This document shows positions 1-10,781 of a DNA stretch of 64,000 bases, one piece after another. This DNA comes from Shimia aestuarii (lineage in GTDB: Bacteria; Pseudomonadota; Alphaproteobacteria; Rhodobacterales; Rhodobacteraceae). The stretch is from contig NZ_JAKVRD010000011.1 in assembly GCF_022814865.1 (NCBI RefSeq), forward strand, positions 51,229 through 115,228, written 5' to 3'. The position numbers and the translations under genes were made by a program. Position 1 is the first letter of the stretch. Each line of letters begins with the position of its first letter. Under the pieces are notes generated by a model. It did no database searches and had not been told where the DNA came from. It saw only the letters and a program-made list of their open reading frames with translations.

Positions 1-96
1 GTTCAGGCCCGAAAGGACTTTGCCACCGCCCGCAGCCTGATTCTAAGCGGTCTCGGCAAACGCTATGTCTTCTATAGCCGTGATGCAGACCACTAG
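1..96 (+). CDS. C-terminal end of an unidentified protein (partial)
   Basis: An open frame runs from the first base to a TAG at 94-96, giving 31 residues that end GKRYVFYSRDADH. Codon use (GCC, CGC, CTC, GGC) matches the real genes downstream, which is why I think it is the tail of a true coding sequence cut by the window edge. In related genomes an enoyl-CoA hydratase often sits upstream of rpsT, but these residues do not look like a typical end of that family, so I give no function. About 170 bases without a gene separate it from rpsT. Confidence 0.4.
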   Translation, partial: VQARKDFATARSLILSGLGKRYVFYSRDADH

Positions 97-266
97 GACC
101 GCCACAGTTTCCTGTTTGCATCCTTGGCAAAAACCTCTATAGACCGCCGTCATACATGCGCGTGCAGCCCGCTCAGGCTTGAATCGATTCTCCCCAGACG
201 GAGAGATCCCGTTCGGGTCGTGGCACGCATTTAACGAACTGAACAAACGACAAGGATCTTAGATTC

Positions 267-530
267 ATGGCAAATTCGCCCCAGGCAAAGAAACGCGCGC
301 GTCAGAACGAACGCCGCTTCGCCGTCAACAAAGCTCGCCGCTCGCGCATCCGTACTTTCCTGCGCGGCGTTGAAGAAGCCATCGCATCCGGCGACAAAGA
401 AGCAGCGACCGCAGCTCTGCGCGCAGCTCAGCCCGAACTGATGCGTGGCGTCTCCAAAGGCGTTTACCACAAGAACACCGCGTCGCGTAAAATCTCGCGC
501 CTCGCAGCGCGCGTCAAAGCGCTCGGCTAA
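267..530 (+). CDS. rpsT: 30S ribosomal protein S20
   Basis: An 87-residue, strongly basic protein that binds 16S rRNA early in 30S subunit assembly. It starts with the family's usual [17 protein letters not shown] and has the expected three-helix character: a Lys/Arg-rich first helix, a middle part around [18 protein letters not shown], and the closing [19 protein letters not shown]. Length is normal for S20. The ATG at 267 follows a weak purine-rich ribosome site (AAGGATC). The gene is monocistronic, closed by a strong terminator 40 bases downstream, and stands before dnaA as is usual in alphaproteobacteria. A GATTC site lies directly before the start codon, and two more GANTC sites overlap at 181-189. 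Confidence 0.98.
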   Translation: MANSPQAKKRARQNERRFAVNKARRSRIRTFLRGVEEAIASGDKEAATAALRAAQPELMRGVSKGVYHKNTASRKISRLAARVKALG

Positions 531-567
531 GGCGTTCGGCCGGATTTTACGGCCAACTCGTTGATAG

Positions 568-597
568 AAAAGGCGTCCTGCATGGGACGCCTTTTTT
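568..597 (+). terminator. Rho-independent terminator of rpsT
   Basis: Perfect 11-bp inverted repeat (AAAAGGCGTCC with GGACGCCTTTT) around a six-base loop, running into six T residues at 592-597. It sits 40 bases after the rpsT stop codon. Confidence 0.9.
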
Positions 598-1057
598 GCA
601 TCTTTTAGGCATCTTCAGGGCGCGAGAGATTCTTTTCCACAAAACACAGAGTCAAGTTCGAAGATCGGTTGCCCGAGCCGTAATCCAGTTGCTAATTTCA
701 GACCTGCGAGTCACTTCGCCCTGGGGGGACAGGTTCACACAACGGTCGATTTAGACCGCTCTATTCGATACGGCACCGATGCCTGCTTCGGAGTTTCGAG
801 TCGGATCAAGAGGTTCTTGTTGTGCGACGCCATCGGCGTCATGTCTGTCTTCTCTTCATCAAGCGCAACCTGCGCGCACGCTAAGCCTACCCGCCATGTG
901 GGGACATGGACGGGGCCAAGAAGGCTTTGCCTGTGCAGGTTGAAACGTTGAAGGCCCCAAGACCGTGACACGCGGGAATTGCTGGTATCGTGGGCAACCA
1001 CGCGGGGCTTCTGCGGCCCATGTATATATAGGGCTTAAGGCCTGGGAACGGGGACAG
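598..1057. promoter_or_regulatory. Upstream region of dnaA; candidate origin or dnaA control region
   Basis: About 460 bases without a convincing gene. It contains one sequence fitting the DnaA box TTWTNCACA at 633-641 (TTTTCCACA), a weaker TTCACACA at 734-741, and four GANTC sites at 628-632, 649-653, 708-712 and 798-802; GANTC is the CcrM methylation site of alphaproteobacteria. Close to dnaA there is a TATATATA stretch at 1022-1029. The position next to dnaA and these sites suggest a dnaA promoter and possibly oriC, but I do not see the dense DnaA-box cluster that would prove an origin. Confidence 0.4.
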
Positions 1058-2431
1058 ATGACGAAAGAACAATGGGGTGCACTGCAACAGGATCTTCTCA
1101 AGACGGTGGGCGAGAACAACTACAAGACATGGATCGCACCGATTGAGTTTGCCGAAGTGAGCGAGGGCGTCGCGACGTTCCATGTTCCGACCAACTTCAT
1201 CGGCAATTACGTCTCACAGAATTTCGGGGATTTGATCCTGCATCGCCTGACCAGCCTTGGCGAGCAGGTTCAGCGCATCCATTTCACCGTCGCCGCCAAC
1301 TCGACCGCGCGTCCGGGCCCTCGTGTCGTGTCCTCCGCGGCTCCGTCCGAAGACTCCAAGACACCGGCACCTGCCGCAAAGCGGGGGGATTTGCCGGGCG
1401 CACCGCTCGATCCGCGCTTTACCTTCGAGACCTTCGTGGTCGGCAAACCGAACGAGCTTGCCAACGCCGCCGCGCGCCGCGTTGCCGAGGGCGGTCCGGT
1501 GACGTTCAACCCGCTCTTTCTCTATGGCGGTGTAGGCCTTGGTAAAACGCACCTCATGCACGCAATCGCATGGGAGCTGCAATCGCGCCGTCCGGATCTC
1601 AACGTGCTTTACCTCTCTGCGGAACAGTTCATGTACCGCTTTGTTCAGGCCCTGCGCGATCGCAAGATGATGGACTTCAAAGAGCTTTTCCGCTCGGTCG
1701 ATGTTCTCATGGTGGATGACGTGCAATTCATCTCGGGCAAGGATTCGACACAGGAAGAATTCTTCCACACGTTCAACGCCCTCGTGGATCAGAACAAACA
1801 GATCATCATCTCCGCCGACCGCGCGCCGGGCGAGATCAAGGATCTTGAGGACCGGATCAAATCGCGCCTGCAATGCGGCCTCGTCGTCGATCTGCACCCG
1901 ACGGATTACGAACTCCGCCTCGGCATCCTGCAATCCAAAGTCGACCAATATCGCGCGCAGTATCCCGAACTCGTGCTTCAGGACGGCGTGCTCGAATTCC
2001 TCGCCCATCGCATCTCGACCAACGTGCGTGTGCTTGAAGGCGCTTTGACCCGTCTCTTCGCCTTCGCCTCGCTTGTCGGCCGTGAAATCACCATGGACCT
2101 GACTCAGGACTGTCTGTCTGATGTCTTGCGGGCCTCCGAGCGCAAGATCACCGTCGAAGAGATCCAGCGTCAGGTCTCCGAGCACTACAATATCCGCCTG
2201 TCCGACATGATCGGTCCCAAGCGCGTTCGCACGTTGGCCCGCCCGCGTCAGGTCGCGATGTACCTGAGCAAGCAACTGACCTCGCGCTCTCTGCCCGAGA
2301 TCGGCCGCCGCTTTGGTGGGCGCGATCATACAACGGTCATGCACGGCGTGAAGCGCATCGAAGAGCTGCGCACGCAGGACGGCCAGATTGCAGAAGACCT
2401 CGAGATGCTGCGCCGGACGCTCGAAGCCTGA
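1058..2431 (+). CDS. dnaA: Chromosomal replication initiator protein DnaA
   Basis: Initiates chromosome replication by binding DnaA boxes and opening the origin. The 457-residue product has an N-terminal domain I (MTKEQWGALQQDLL...TWIAPIEF), a variable linker near 85-115, an AAA+ domain with Walker A GGVGLGKTH at about 157-165 and Walker B LMVDDVQF at about 217-224, and a C-terminal helix-turn-helix with the family signature GGRDHTTVMHGVKRIEE. The frame is open further upstream to 965, but I chose ATG 1058: it has GGGGA five to nine bases before it and gives the normal Rhodobacterales start. A hairpin follows the stop codon and dnaN lies 214 bases downstream. Confidence 0.97.
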   Translation: MTKEQWGALQQDLLKTVGENNYKTWIAPIEFAEVSEGVATFHVPTNFIGNYVSQNFGDLILHRLTSLGEQVQRIHFTVAANSTARPGPRVVSSAAPSEDSKTPAPAAKRGDLPGAPLDPRFTFETFVVGKPNELANAAARRVAEGGPVTFNPLFLYGGVGLGKTHLMHAIAWELQSRRPDLNVLYLSAEQFMYRFVQALRDRKMMDFKELFRSVDVLMVDDVQFISGKDSTQEEFFHTFNALVDQNKQIIISADRAPGEIKDLEDRIKSRLQCGLVVDLHPTDYELRLGILQSKVDQYRAQYPELVLQDGVLEFLAHRISTNVRVLEGALTRLFAFASLVGREITMDLTQDCLSDVLRASERKITVEEIQRQVSEHYNIRLSDMIGPKRVRTLARPRQVAMYLSKQLTSRSLPEIGRRFGGRDHTTVMHGVKRIEELRTQDGQIAEDLEMLRRTLEA

Positions 2432-2452
2432 GCAACGCCCCGATACAAACAC

Positions 2453-2487
2453 GCGAAAGCCACGCCCGTAAACGGCGTGGCTTTCGC
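2453..2487 (+). terminator. Strong hairpin after dnaA
   Basis: Fourteen-base inverted repeat (GCGAAAGCCACGCC with GGCGTGGCTTTCGC) with a seven-base loop, starting 21 bases after the dnaA stop. There is no clear T tract, so it may attenuate or stabilise rather than fully terminate transcription. Confidence 0.6.
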
Positions 2488-2504
2488 CGTTTCGGCCCCT
2501 GCCC

Positions 2505-2540
2505 CCTTGTTCTTGGCCCAAATACTCCCGCCAGAGGCGC
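2505..2540 (-). repeat. Dispersed intergenic repeat, copy 1
   Basis: On the minus strand it reads GCCTCTGGCGGGAGTATTTG followed by GGCCAAGAACAAG. The same motif (core CCGGCGGGAGTATTT, then a purine-rich tail) recurs in six other intergenic places in this window: about 15,451, 15,491, 18,891, 21,607, 34,226 and 34,378. Confidence 0.75.
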
Positions 2541-2645
2541 CATCCACCTTGACGCCCCCGACGATTAAGCCGACAAAAGCAAAAAAGCTTGCGTCAGAAG
2601 GGGAAACAGCTAGTTTGCCCCTCCCGGCAACCGGAGGATATCGGT

Positions 2646-3764
2646 ATGAAAATCAGCATCGAACGCGCCATCCTGCTCAAGGCTGTCAGCCAGGCGCAAT
2701 CCGTCGTGGAACGACGCAACACCATCCCGATCCTTGCCAACGTCCTGATCGAGGCCGAAGGCAACACGGTGCAGTTCCGCGCCACCGACCTCGACATCGA
2801 AGTGGTCGACAAGGCGCCCGCCATGGTCGAACGCGCCGGGGCGACCACTGTGGCCGCAACGACGCTGCATGAAATCGTCCGTAAACTGCCCGATGGCGCA
2901 CTTGTGACGCTGACCGACGATGGCGCTTCCGGTCGCTTGACCGTCGAAGCGGGCCGCTCCAACTTCTCGCTGGCCACTCTGCCCAAAGAAGATTTCCCGG
3001 TCATGGCCTCGTCGGAATATGCGTCGAACTTCTCGGCTCCCGCGCCGGTGCTGCGTCGCCTCTTCGACAAATCGAAATTCGCTATCTCGACCGAGGAAAC
3101 CCGCTATTACCTGAACGGCGTCTACATGCATGTCTCCGACGGTGAAGGCGGCAAGGTTCTGCGCTGCGTCGCGACCGATGGCCACCGCCTCGCCCGCATT
3201 GATGCCGACCTGCCCGATGGGGCCGCCGACATGCCCGGCGTGATCGTGCCGCGCAAGACCGTTGGTGAGCTGCGCAAGCTTCTCGAAGATGACGAGATGC
3301 AGATCGCCGTCTCCGTCTCGGAAACCAAGATCCGCTTCGCAACCCCAGACATCACCCTGACCTCCAAGGTCATCGACGGCACCTTCCCCGACTACACCCG
3401 CGTCATTCCGCAGGGCAACACCCGCAAGCTCGAAGTAGACGCCGCCGAATTCGCGCAGGCCGTGGACCGCGTCGCGACGGTTTCGTCCGAACGCTCCCGC
3501 GCGGTGAAACTGCAACTCGATGAAGATCGCCTCGTGCTCTCCGTCAATGCCCCCGATAGCGGCGCGGCAGAGGAAGAACTTGCCGTGGCCTATAGCGACG
3601 AGCGCCTCGAGATCGGCTTCAACGCCAAGTACCTGCTCGAAATCGCGAGCCAGGTCGACCGCGAGAACGCTGTCTTCATGTTCAACTCTGCCGGTGACCC
3701 GACGCTCATGCGCGAAGGCAACGACACCAGCGCGGTTTATGTCGTCATGCCGATGCGCGTGTGA
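2646..3764 (+). CDS. dnaN: DNA polymerase III subunit beta (sliding clamp)
   Basis: Forms the ring-shaped clamp that tethers DNA polymerase III to DNA. The product has 372 residues, the normal length, with three repeated clamp folds: it begins MKISIERAILLKAVSQAQSV, has the characteristic TRYYLNGVYMH and RCVATDGHRLA around residues 150-180, and ends with the family's VYVVMPMRV. The open frame extends upstream to 2589, but ATG 2646 is preceded by a clear GGAGG at about 2632-2636 and gives the canonical N-terminus. It lies between dnaA and recF, the classic bacterial initiation cluster. Confidence 0.98.
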   Translation: MKISIERAILLKAVSQAQSVVERRNTIPILANVLIEAEGNTVQFRATDLDIEVVDKAPAMVERAGATTVAATTLHEIVRKLPDGALVTLTDDGASGRLTVEAGRSNFSLATLPKEDFPVMASSEYASNFSAPAPVLRRLFDKSKFAISTEETRYYLNGVYMHVSDGEGGKVLRCVATDGHRLARIDADLPDGAADMPGVIVPRKTVGELRKLLEDDEMQIAVSVSETKIRFATPDITLTSKVIDGTFPDYTRVIPQGNTRKLEVDAAEFAQAVDRVATVSSERSRAVKLQLDEDRLVLSVNAPDSGAAEEELAVAYSDERLEIGFNAKYLLEIASQVDRENAVFMFNSAGDPTLMREGNDTSAVYVVMPMRV

Positions 3765-3771
3765 CGGGGCG

Positions 3772-3817
3772 CGGAATTTTCCCAGAATTCCGGCCCGTTT
3801 TCTTTGAAAGAAAACGG
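3772..3817. other. Two inverted repeats between dnaN and recF
   Basis: CGGAATT at 3772-3778 pairs with AATTCCG at 3786-3792. Immediately after, CCGTTTTCTTT at 3795-3805 is a perfect inverted copy of AAAGAAAACGG at 3807-3817 with a single central base. The second one ends eight bases before the recF start codon, so folded RNA would cover the recF ribosome site. It could be a weak terminator of dnaN or a control of recF translation. Confidence 0.5.
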
Positions 3818-3825
3818 ACGCGCCC

Positions 3826-4929
3826 ATGACCCGCCTCGCGATCACCCATCTGACGCTGTCGCATTTCCGCTCGCACCGCAAAGGCGCGATCGATTGTGAT
3901 GCGCGCCCAGTGGCGATCCATGGGCCGAACGGCGCGGGCAAGACCAATATCCTCGAGGCGATCTCGCTCTTTTCGCCCGGTCGCGGTTTGCGCCGCGCCA
4001 GCGCCGAGGACATGACCCGCCGCCCTGAAGCCTTGGGATGGAAGTTGACGGGGCATCTTCACTCCCTCGACCGCCTGCACGAGATCGAGATCTGGTCCGA
4101 AAGCGGCGCGGCCCGGCAATTGCGCATCGACGGCAAGACCGCCCCGCAAACCGCCCTTGGCCGCATCGCCCGCGTCCTCTGGCTCATCCCCGCGATGGAC
4201 CGGCTCTGGATCGAAGGGGCCGAGGGACGCCGCCGTTTCCTCGACCGCATGGCGCTCTCCTTCTTTCCGGCCCATGCCGAGGCCGCGCTCGCCTATGAGA
4301 AATCCATGCGCGAGCGCAATCGCCTCCTCAAGGATCAGGTCCGCGATGCCGCTTGGTACGGTGCGCTTGAATCGCAGATGGCCGACGCCGCCGAGGTTAT
4401 TCACGCAAATCGCCTCGCGACCATCGTCTATCTCGCCGCCGCACAGGCCAATGCCGAGACCGCTTTTCCCGTCGCTGACCTGGGCCTGACCCATGCCGAG
4501 GGTGACATGCCCGACACCGCCGATGCCCTGCGCGCCGCCTTTGCCGAAAGCCGCCCCCGCGATCTCATGGCCGGTCGGACGCTCATTGGCCCGCATCGCA
4601 GCGACCTTGACGCCACATTCGCGGCCAAGGGTGTCCCGGCCCGCGATTGTTCCACCGGCGAGCAGAAGGCTCTCCTGATCTCGCTGATCCTTGCCAATGG
4701 GCGGGCGCTCGCCGCAGAATTCGGCGCGCCGCCAATCCTCCTTCTCGACGAGGTCGCCGCCCATCTCGACGCCACCCGCCGCGCCGCGCTCTATGACGAG
4801 ATATGCGCCCTCGGCGCCCAGGCCTGGATGACCGGGACAGGCCCAGAGCTCTTTGCCGAGCTCGGGGCTCGCGCCCAGTCTCTTGAAGTCACCGAAGAGA
4901 ACGGTATCTCGGCGATTTCGACCGGCTGA
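3826..4929 (+). CDS. recF: DNA replication and repair protein RecF
   Basis: SMC-like ATPase that helps load RecA at gapped DNA during recombinational repair. The 367-residue product has the N-terminal LTLSHFRSHRKG motif, Walker A GPNGAGKTN at about 33-41, the family-typical RRFLDRMALSF near 140-155, the signature STGEQKALLISLILA near 282, and Walker B ILLLDEVAAHLD near 305. Length and order of motifs are normal for RecF. It starts 61 bases after dnaN, behind a perfect inverted repeat that may occlude its ribosome site. Confidence 0.97.
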   Translation: MTRLAITHLTLSHFRSHRKGAIDCDARPVAIHGPNGAGKTNILEAISLFSPGRGLRRASAEDMTRRPEALGWKLTGHLHSLDRLHEIEIWSESGAARQLRIDGKTAPQTALGRIARVLWLIPAMDRLWIEGAEGRRRFLDRMALSFFPAHAEAALAYEKSMRERNRLLKDQVRDAAWYGALESQMADAAEVIHANRLATIVYLAAAQANAETAFPVADLGLTHAEGDMPDTADALRAAFAESRPRDLMAGRTLIGPHRSDLDATFAAKGVPARDCSTGEQKALLISLILANGRALAAEFGAPPILLLDEVAAHLDATRRAALYDEICALGAQAWMTGTGPELFAELGARAQSLEVTEENGISAISTG

Positions 4930-5013
4930 GTCCCGCCGCCGAATGGGTAAAAAATCTTGTCTCATTTGCGTGACATTCCCCGCCAAAACCCATATTTTGA
5001 CCGGACTGAGTAG

Positions 5014-7443
<2,430 letters not shown>

Positions 7444-7470
7444 ACCCGCGACTCAGCCTTGTTTTCCAAG

Positions 7471-7501
7471 CGCGGCGTCGGTCCCCCGGCGCCGCGTTTT
7501 T
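7471..7501 (+). terminator. Rho-independent terminator of gyrB
   Basis: CGCGGCG at 7471-7477 pairs with CGCCGCG at 7490-7496 and is followed by five T residues. The end lies 18 bases before the next start codon, so the next gene is probably transcribed from its own promoter or by read-through. Confidence 0.8.
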
Positions 7502-7519
7502 CATGAAAAGGAGCGCCCG

Positions 7520-8635
7520 ATGAGCTACCGCCTCCATATCGGCCCGAACATCCGCAAATCCCCCTATTTCGACGCGACCGTGCGCGACGGGGTCGCAACC
7601 TTCTCGGTCTACAATCACATGTTCATCCCCGGCAATTTCGGCGACCCGGAGGCCGAATATGACCGCCTCCTGAACGGTGTCGCCATGTGGGACGTCGCCG
7701 CCCAGAGACAGGTCGAGCTTCACGGCCCCGACGCAGGTGCCCTCGCGCAATATCTCACACCCCGCAATCTCGACGCGACCAAGGTCGGCCAAGGCCGCTA
7801 TGTCCCGATCTGCGACCATGACGGCCACCTGATCAACGACCCAGTCCTGCAAAAGCTCTCCGAGGATCGTTATTGGCTCTCCATCGCCGACAGTGACCTC
7901 CTCCTTTGGGCCAAGGCCATCGCACATGAGCGCGGCCTGAACGTCACGGTGCGCGAACCGGACGTTTCCCCCCTCGCGATCCAAGGTCCAAAGGCCGAGG
8001 ACGTGACCGCCGCGCTTCTTGGCGACTGGGTGCGCGACCTCAAGTATTTTTGGTTCCGCGAAGTGATGCTCGACGACATGCCGCTCCTCGTCGCCCGCTC
8101 TGGCTGGTCAAAACAGGGCGGGTTCGAGCTTTACCTGCGCGACGCCCGCTTCGGCACCGCCCTTTGGGATCGCGTGAAGGAGGCTGGCGCGCCCTTTGGC
8201 ATCGGCCCCGGTGCCCCAAACGACATCGAACGCCTCGAAAGCGGGCTGATCTCCTACGGCGCCGACATGCGCCATCAGACCCACCCCGTCACACCTTTCG
8301 AGATGGGCTTTGGCAAGATGCTCGACCTCAATGGCCCGCATGAGTTCGTCGGCAAACCGGCCTTACGCGCCTTGCGCGAAAGCGGCCAGACCCGCCGCCG
8401 CACCGGTCTTGTCCTCGACGGCGCGCCGGTCGCAGGCAATGAACACCCCCTGCCGCTCTTTCACGAGGGCAAGGAGGTCGGCTTTGCCGCCGAAATCGCC
8501 TTCTCCAAACGCCTCAGCAAGAATATCGGCGTTGGCCTCGTCGCTGTTGATCTGCCCACGGGCACAACCGGCCTCTCCGTCGCGCTTGCAGAAGGCCCTC
8601 GAACGGTGACACTGGCCGACCTGCCCTTCGCCTGA
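7520..8635 (+). CDS. GcvT/DmdA-family folate-dependent aminomethyl- or demethyltransferase-like protein
   Basis: A 371-residue protein of the glycine-cleavage T-protein fold, which uses tetrahydrofolate to accept one-carbon units. The N-terminal part (TFSVYNHMFIPGNFG, then GVAMWDVAAQRQVELHGPDA) follows the pattern seen in dimethylsulfoniopropionate demethylase DmdA and its relatives, and residues near 270-330 (THPVTPFEMGFGKML, then FVGKPALRALR) match the T-protein C-terminal barrel. It lies alone behind the gyrB terminator, not with gcvH/gcvP or dmdBCD genes, so it is not the glycine-cleavage T protein. I cannot decide its substrate; DmdA proper is a possible but unproven reading. ATG 7520 has AAAGGAG upstream. 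Confidence 0.7.
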   Translation: MSYRLHIGPNIRKSPYFDATVRDGVATFSVYNHMFIPGNFGDPEAEYDRLLNGVAMWDVAAQRQVELHGPDAGALAQYLTPRNLDATKVGQGRYVPICDHDGHLINDPVLQKLSEDRYWLSIADSDLLLWAKAIAHERGLNVTVREPDVSPLAIQGPKAEDVTAALLGDWVRDLKYFWFREVMLDDMPLLVARSGWSKQGGFELYLRDARFGTALWDRVKEAGAPFGIGPGAPNDIERLESGLISYGADMRHQTHPVTPFEMGFGKMLDLNGPHEFVGKPALRALRESGQTRRRTGLVLDGAPVAGNEHPLPLFHEGKEVGFAAEIAFSKRLSKNIGVGLVAVDLPTGTTGLSVALAEGPRTVTLADLPFA

Positions 8636-8724
8636 AGCCCTTTTTACTTTCAAACAAGGCCCCAAAAGCGTAGACGAGACCCGAAATATCGCCCCCTTAC
8701 GGGCCGTGAATGAGGACGCAGACG

Positions 8725-9843
8725 ATGAAAAAAGCCCTGATAACCGGCGTCACAGGTCAGGATGGCTCTTACCTTGCCGAATTCCTGCTCGAGAAAGGCT
8801 ACGAGGTCCACGGGATCAAGCGCCGCGCCTCCTCGTTCAACACCCAGCGGATCGACCACATCTTCCAAGACCCGCACACGACCAATGCCCGGCTCAAGCT
8901 GCACTACGGCGATCTCACCGATAGCTCGAACCTGACCCGCATCCTGCAAGAGGTGCAGCCAGACGAGGTCTATAACCTCGCCGCCCAGAGCCACGTCGCT
9001 GTGAGCTTTGAAAGCCCCGAATATACCGCCGACGTGGACGCCACCGGCACGCTGCGCCTACTCGAAGCGATCCGCTTTCTCGGTCTCGAGAAAAAGACCC
9101 GCTTCTATCAGGCCTCGACCTCCGAACTCTACGGTCTCGTGCAGGAAATCCCACAGACCGAAACCACCCCCTTCCACCCACGTAGCCCCTACGCAGTGGC
9201 CAAGATGTATGCCTATTGGATCACGGTGAACTACCGCGAGGCCTATGGCATGTATGCCTGCAACGGCATCCTCTTCAATCACGAGTCCCCCCGCCGCGGC
9301 GAGACATTCGTGACCCGCAAGATCACCCGCGGCCTCGCCAATATCGCCCAAGGGCTCGAGCCCTGCCTCTACATGGGCAATATCGACGCCCTGCGCGATT
9401 GGGGCCACGCCAAGGATTACGTCCGCATGCAGTGGATGATGCTGCAACAGGAGACACCGGACGACTTCGTGATCGCCACGGGCGTGCAATATTCCGTCCG
9501 CCAGTTCATCGAATGGACGGCGGCCGAGCTTGGCATCAAAGTCCGCTTCGAAGGCGAAGGGCTTGAGGAAATCGGCATCGTCGAAGCGATCGAGGGCGAC
9601 GACGCCCCCGCGCTCTCCGTCGGCGACGTGATCCTGCGCATCGACCCGCGCTATTTCCGTCCCGCAGAGGTCGAGACCCTTCTCGGAGACCCCTCCAAGG
9701 CCAAGGCCAAACTTGGCTGGACCCCGGAAATCACCGTGCAGGAAATGTGCGCCGAGATGGTCGCCCATGACCTCAAGAACGCCCGCCGCACCCGCCTTCT
9801 GCGCGAGCACGGCCTCGAACTCCCGGTCTCAACGGAAAGCTGA
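8725..9843 (+). CDS. gmd: GDP-mannose 4,6-dehydratase
   Basis: Converts GDP-D-mannose to GDP-4-keto-6-deoxy-D-mannose, the entry to GDP-fucose, perosamine and colitose. It is an SDR-fold protein of 372 residues with the NAD(P) motif [15 protein letters not shown] at the start, the Gmd-specific [16 protein letters not shown], catalytic residues in STSELYG and [10 protein letters not shown], and the substrate motif [19 protein letters not shown] prefer ATG 8725 to the upstream ATG 8710 because AGGA lies eight bases before it. Six bases separate it from the next gene, so it heads a three-gene sugar operon. Confidence 0.93.
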   Translation: MKKALITGVTGQDGSYLAEFLLEKGYEVHGIKRRASSFNTQRIDHIFQDPHTTNARLKLHYGDLTDSSNLTRILQEVQPDEVYNLAAQSHVAVSFESPEYTADVDATGTLRLLEAIRFLGLEKKTRFYQASTSELYGLVQEIPQTETTPFHPRSPYAVAKMYAYWITVNYREAYGMYACNGILFNHESPRRGETFVTRKITRGLANIAQGLEPCLYMGNIDALRDWGHAKDYVRMQWMMLQQETPDDFVIATGVQYSVRQFIEWTAAELGIKVRFEGEGLEEIGIVEAIEGDDAPALSVGDVILRIDPRYFRPAEVETLLGDPSKAKAKLGWTPEITVQEMCAEMVAHDLKNARRTRLLREHGLELPVSTES

Positions 9844-9848
9844 TCACC

Positions 9849-10781
9849 ATGGCCAAGCAAACCCTGCTCCTCACGGGCGGTTCCGGCATGGTCGGGCGCA
9901 ACATACTCGAACATCCCTCAGCATCAGAGTGGACGATCCTCGCCCCCGCCTCGCGCGAACTGGACCTGACGGATGCCGGGGCCGTTTCCGCCTATGTAGA
10001 GACACATAAACCCGACCTCGTGATCCACGCCGCCGGTCAGGTCGGTGGGATTCAGGCCAACATGGCCCACCCCGTCGCCTTTCTCGAACGCAACACGGCG
10101 ATGGGCCGCAATATCATCATGGCCGCCTACCAATCCGGTGTGCGCAACCTTCTAAACCTCGCCTCGACCTGTATGTATCCCCGCGCCGCCGCAAACCCGC
10201 TGCGCGAAGAGATGATCCTCACGGGCGAGCTGGAGCCGACCAACGAGGGCTATGCGCTGGCCAAGATCATGGCGACACGCCTCTGCCAATATATCCGCCG
10301 CGAGGATGAAACCGCGCAATACAAGACGCTCATCCCCTGCAACCTCTATGGTCGCCACGACAAGTTCGACCCGAAACACTCGCACCTCCTGCCCGCCATC
10401 ATCCACAAGGTCCACCTCGCCAAGCAGAACGGCGAAAAGACCGTCGAAATCTGGGGCGATGGCACGGCGCGGCGCGAATTCATGTATGCGGGCGATCTGG
10501 CCGACGCGGTGATGAAGGCCGCCGCCGATCTCGACGCCCTGCCCGAGCTGATGAATTGCGGCCTAGGCCATGACCACACGATCAACGCCTATTACGAGAC
10601 CGTCGCCGATGTGATCGGCTGGGACGGAGAGTTCACCCATGATCTCTCCAAACCCGTCGGCATGAAGCAAAAACTCTGCGCCACCGACCGACAGGACGGC
10701 TGGGGCTGGAGCGCGCCGACCTCGCTCCGCGACGGCATCAAGACCACCTATGATTTCTATCTGAACGAGGCCACGAAATGA
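9849..10781 (+). CDS. GDP-L-fucose synthase / ColC-like epimerase-reductase
   Basis: A 310-residue SDR-fold enzyme of the GDP-fucose synthase family (3,5-epimerase and 4-reductase acting on GDP-4-keto-6-deoxymannose). Visible are the nucleotide motif TGGSGMVGRNILEH, the catalytic Ser/Tyr/Lys in LASTCMYP and EGYALAKIMA, and the family-typical NLYGRHDKFDPKHSHLLPAII. Because a ColD-type dehydratase follows with a four-base overlap, this enzyme may instead act as ColC, which belongs to the same family and finishes GDP-L-colitose. Sequence alone does not separate the two activities here. Confidence 0.85.
   Translation: MAKQTLLLTGGSGMVGRNILEHPSASEWTILAPASRELDLTDAGAVSAYVETHKPDLVIHAAGQVGGIQANMAHPVAFLERNTAMGRNIIMAAYQSGVRNLLNLASTCMYPRAAANPLREEMILTGELEPTNEGYALAKIMATRLCQYIRREDETAQYKTLIPCNLYGRHDKFDPKHSHLLPAIIHKVHLAKQNGEKTVEIWGDGTARREFMYAGDLADAVMKAAADLDALPELMNCGLGHDHTINAYYETVADVIGWDGEFTHDLSKPVGMKQKLCATDRQDGWGWSAPTSLRDGIKTTYDFYLNEATK

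Noticed and set aside
1214..2521. Minus-strand frame of 435 codons opposite dnaA
   Set aside because: Antisense shadow of dnaA with no recognisable motif.
7520..8635. Firm call as DMSP demethylase DmdA or glycine-cleavage T protein
   Set aside because: The pattern fits the superfamily but the neighbourhood supports neither pathway, so only a family call was made.
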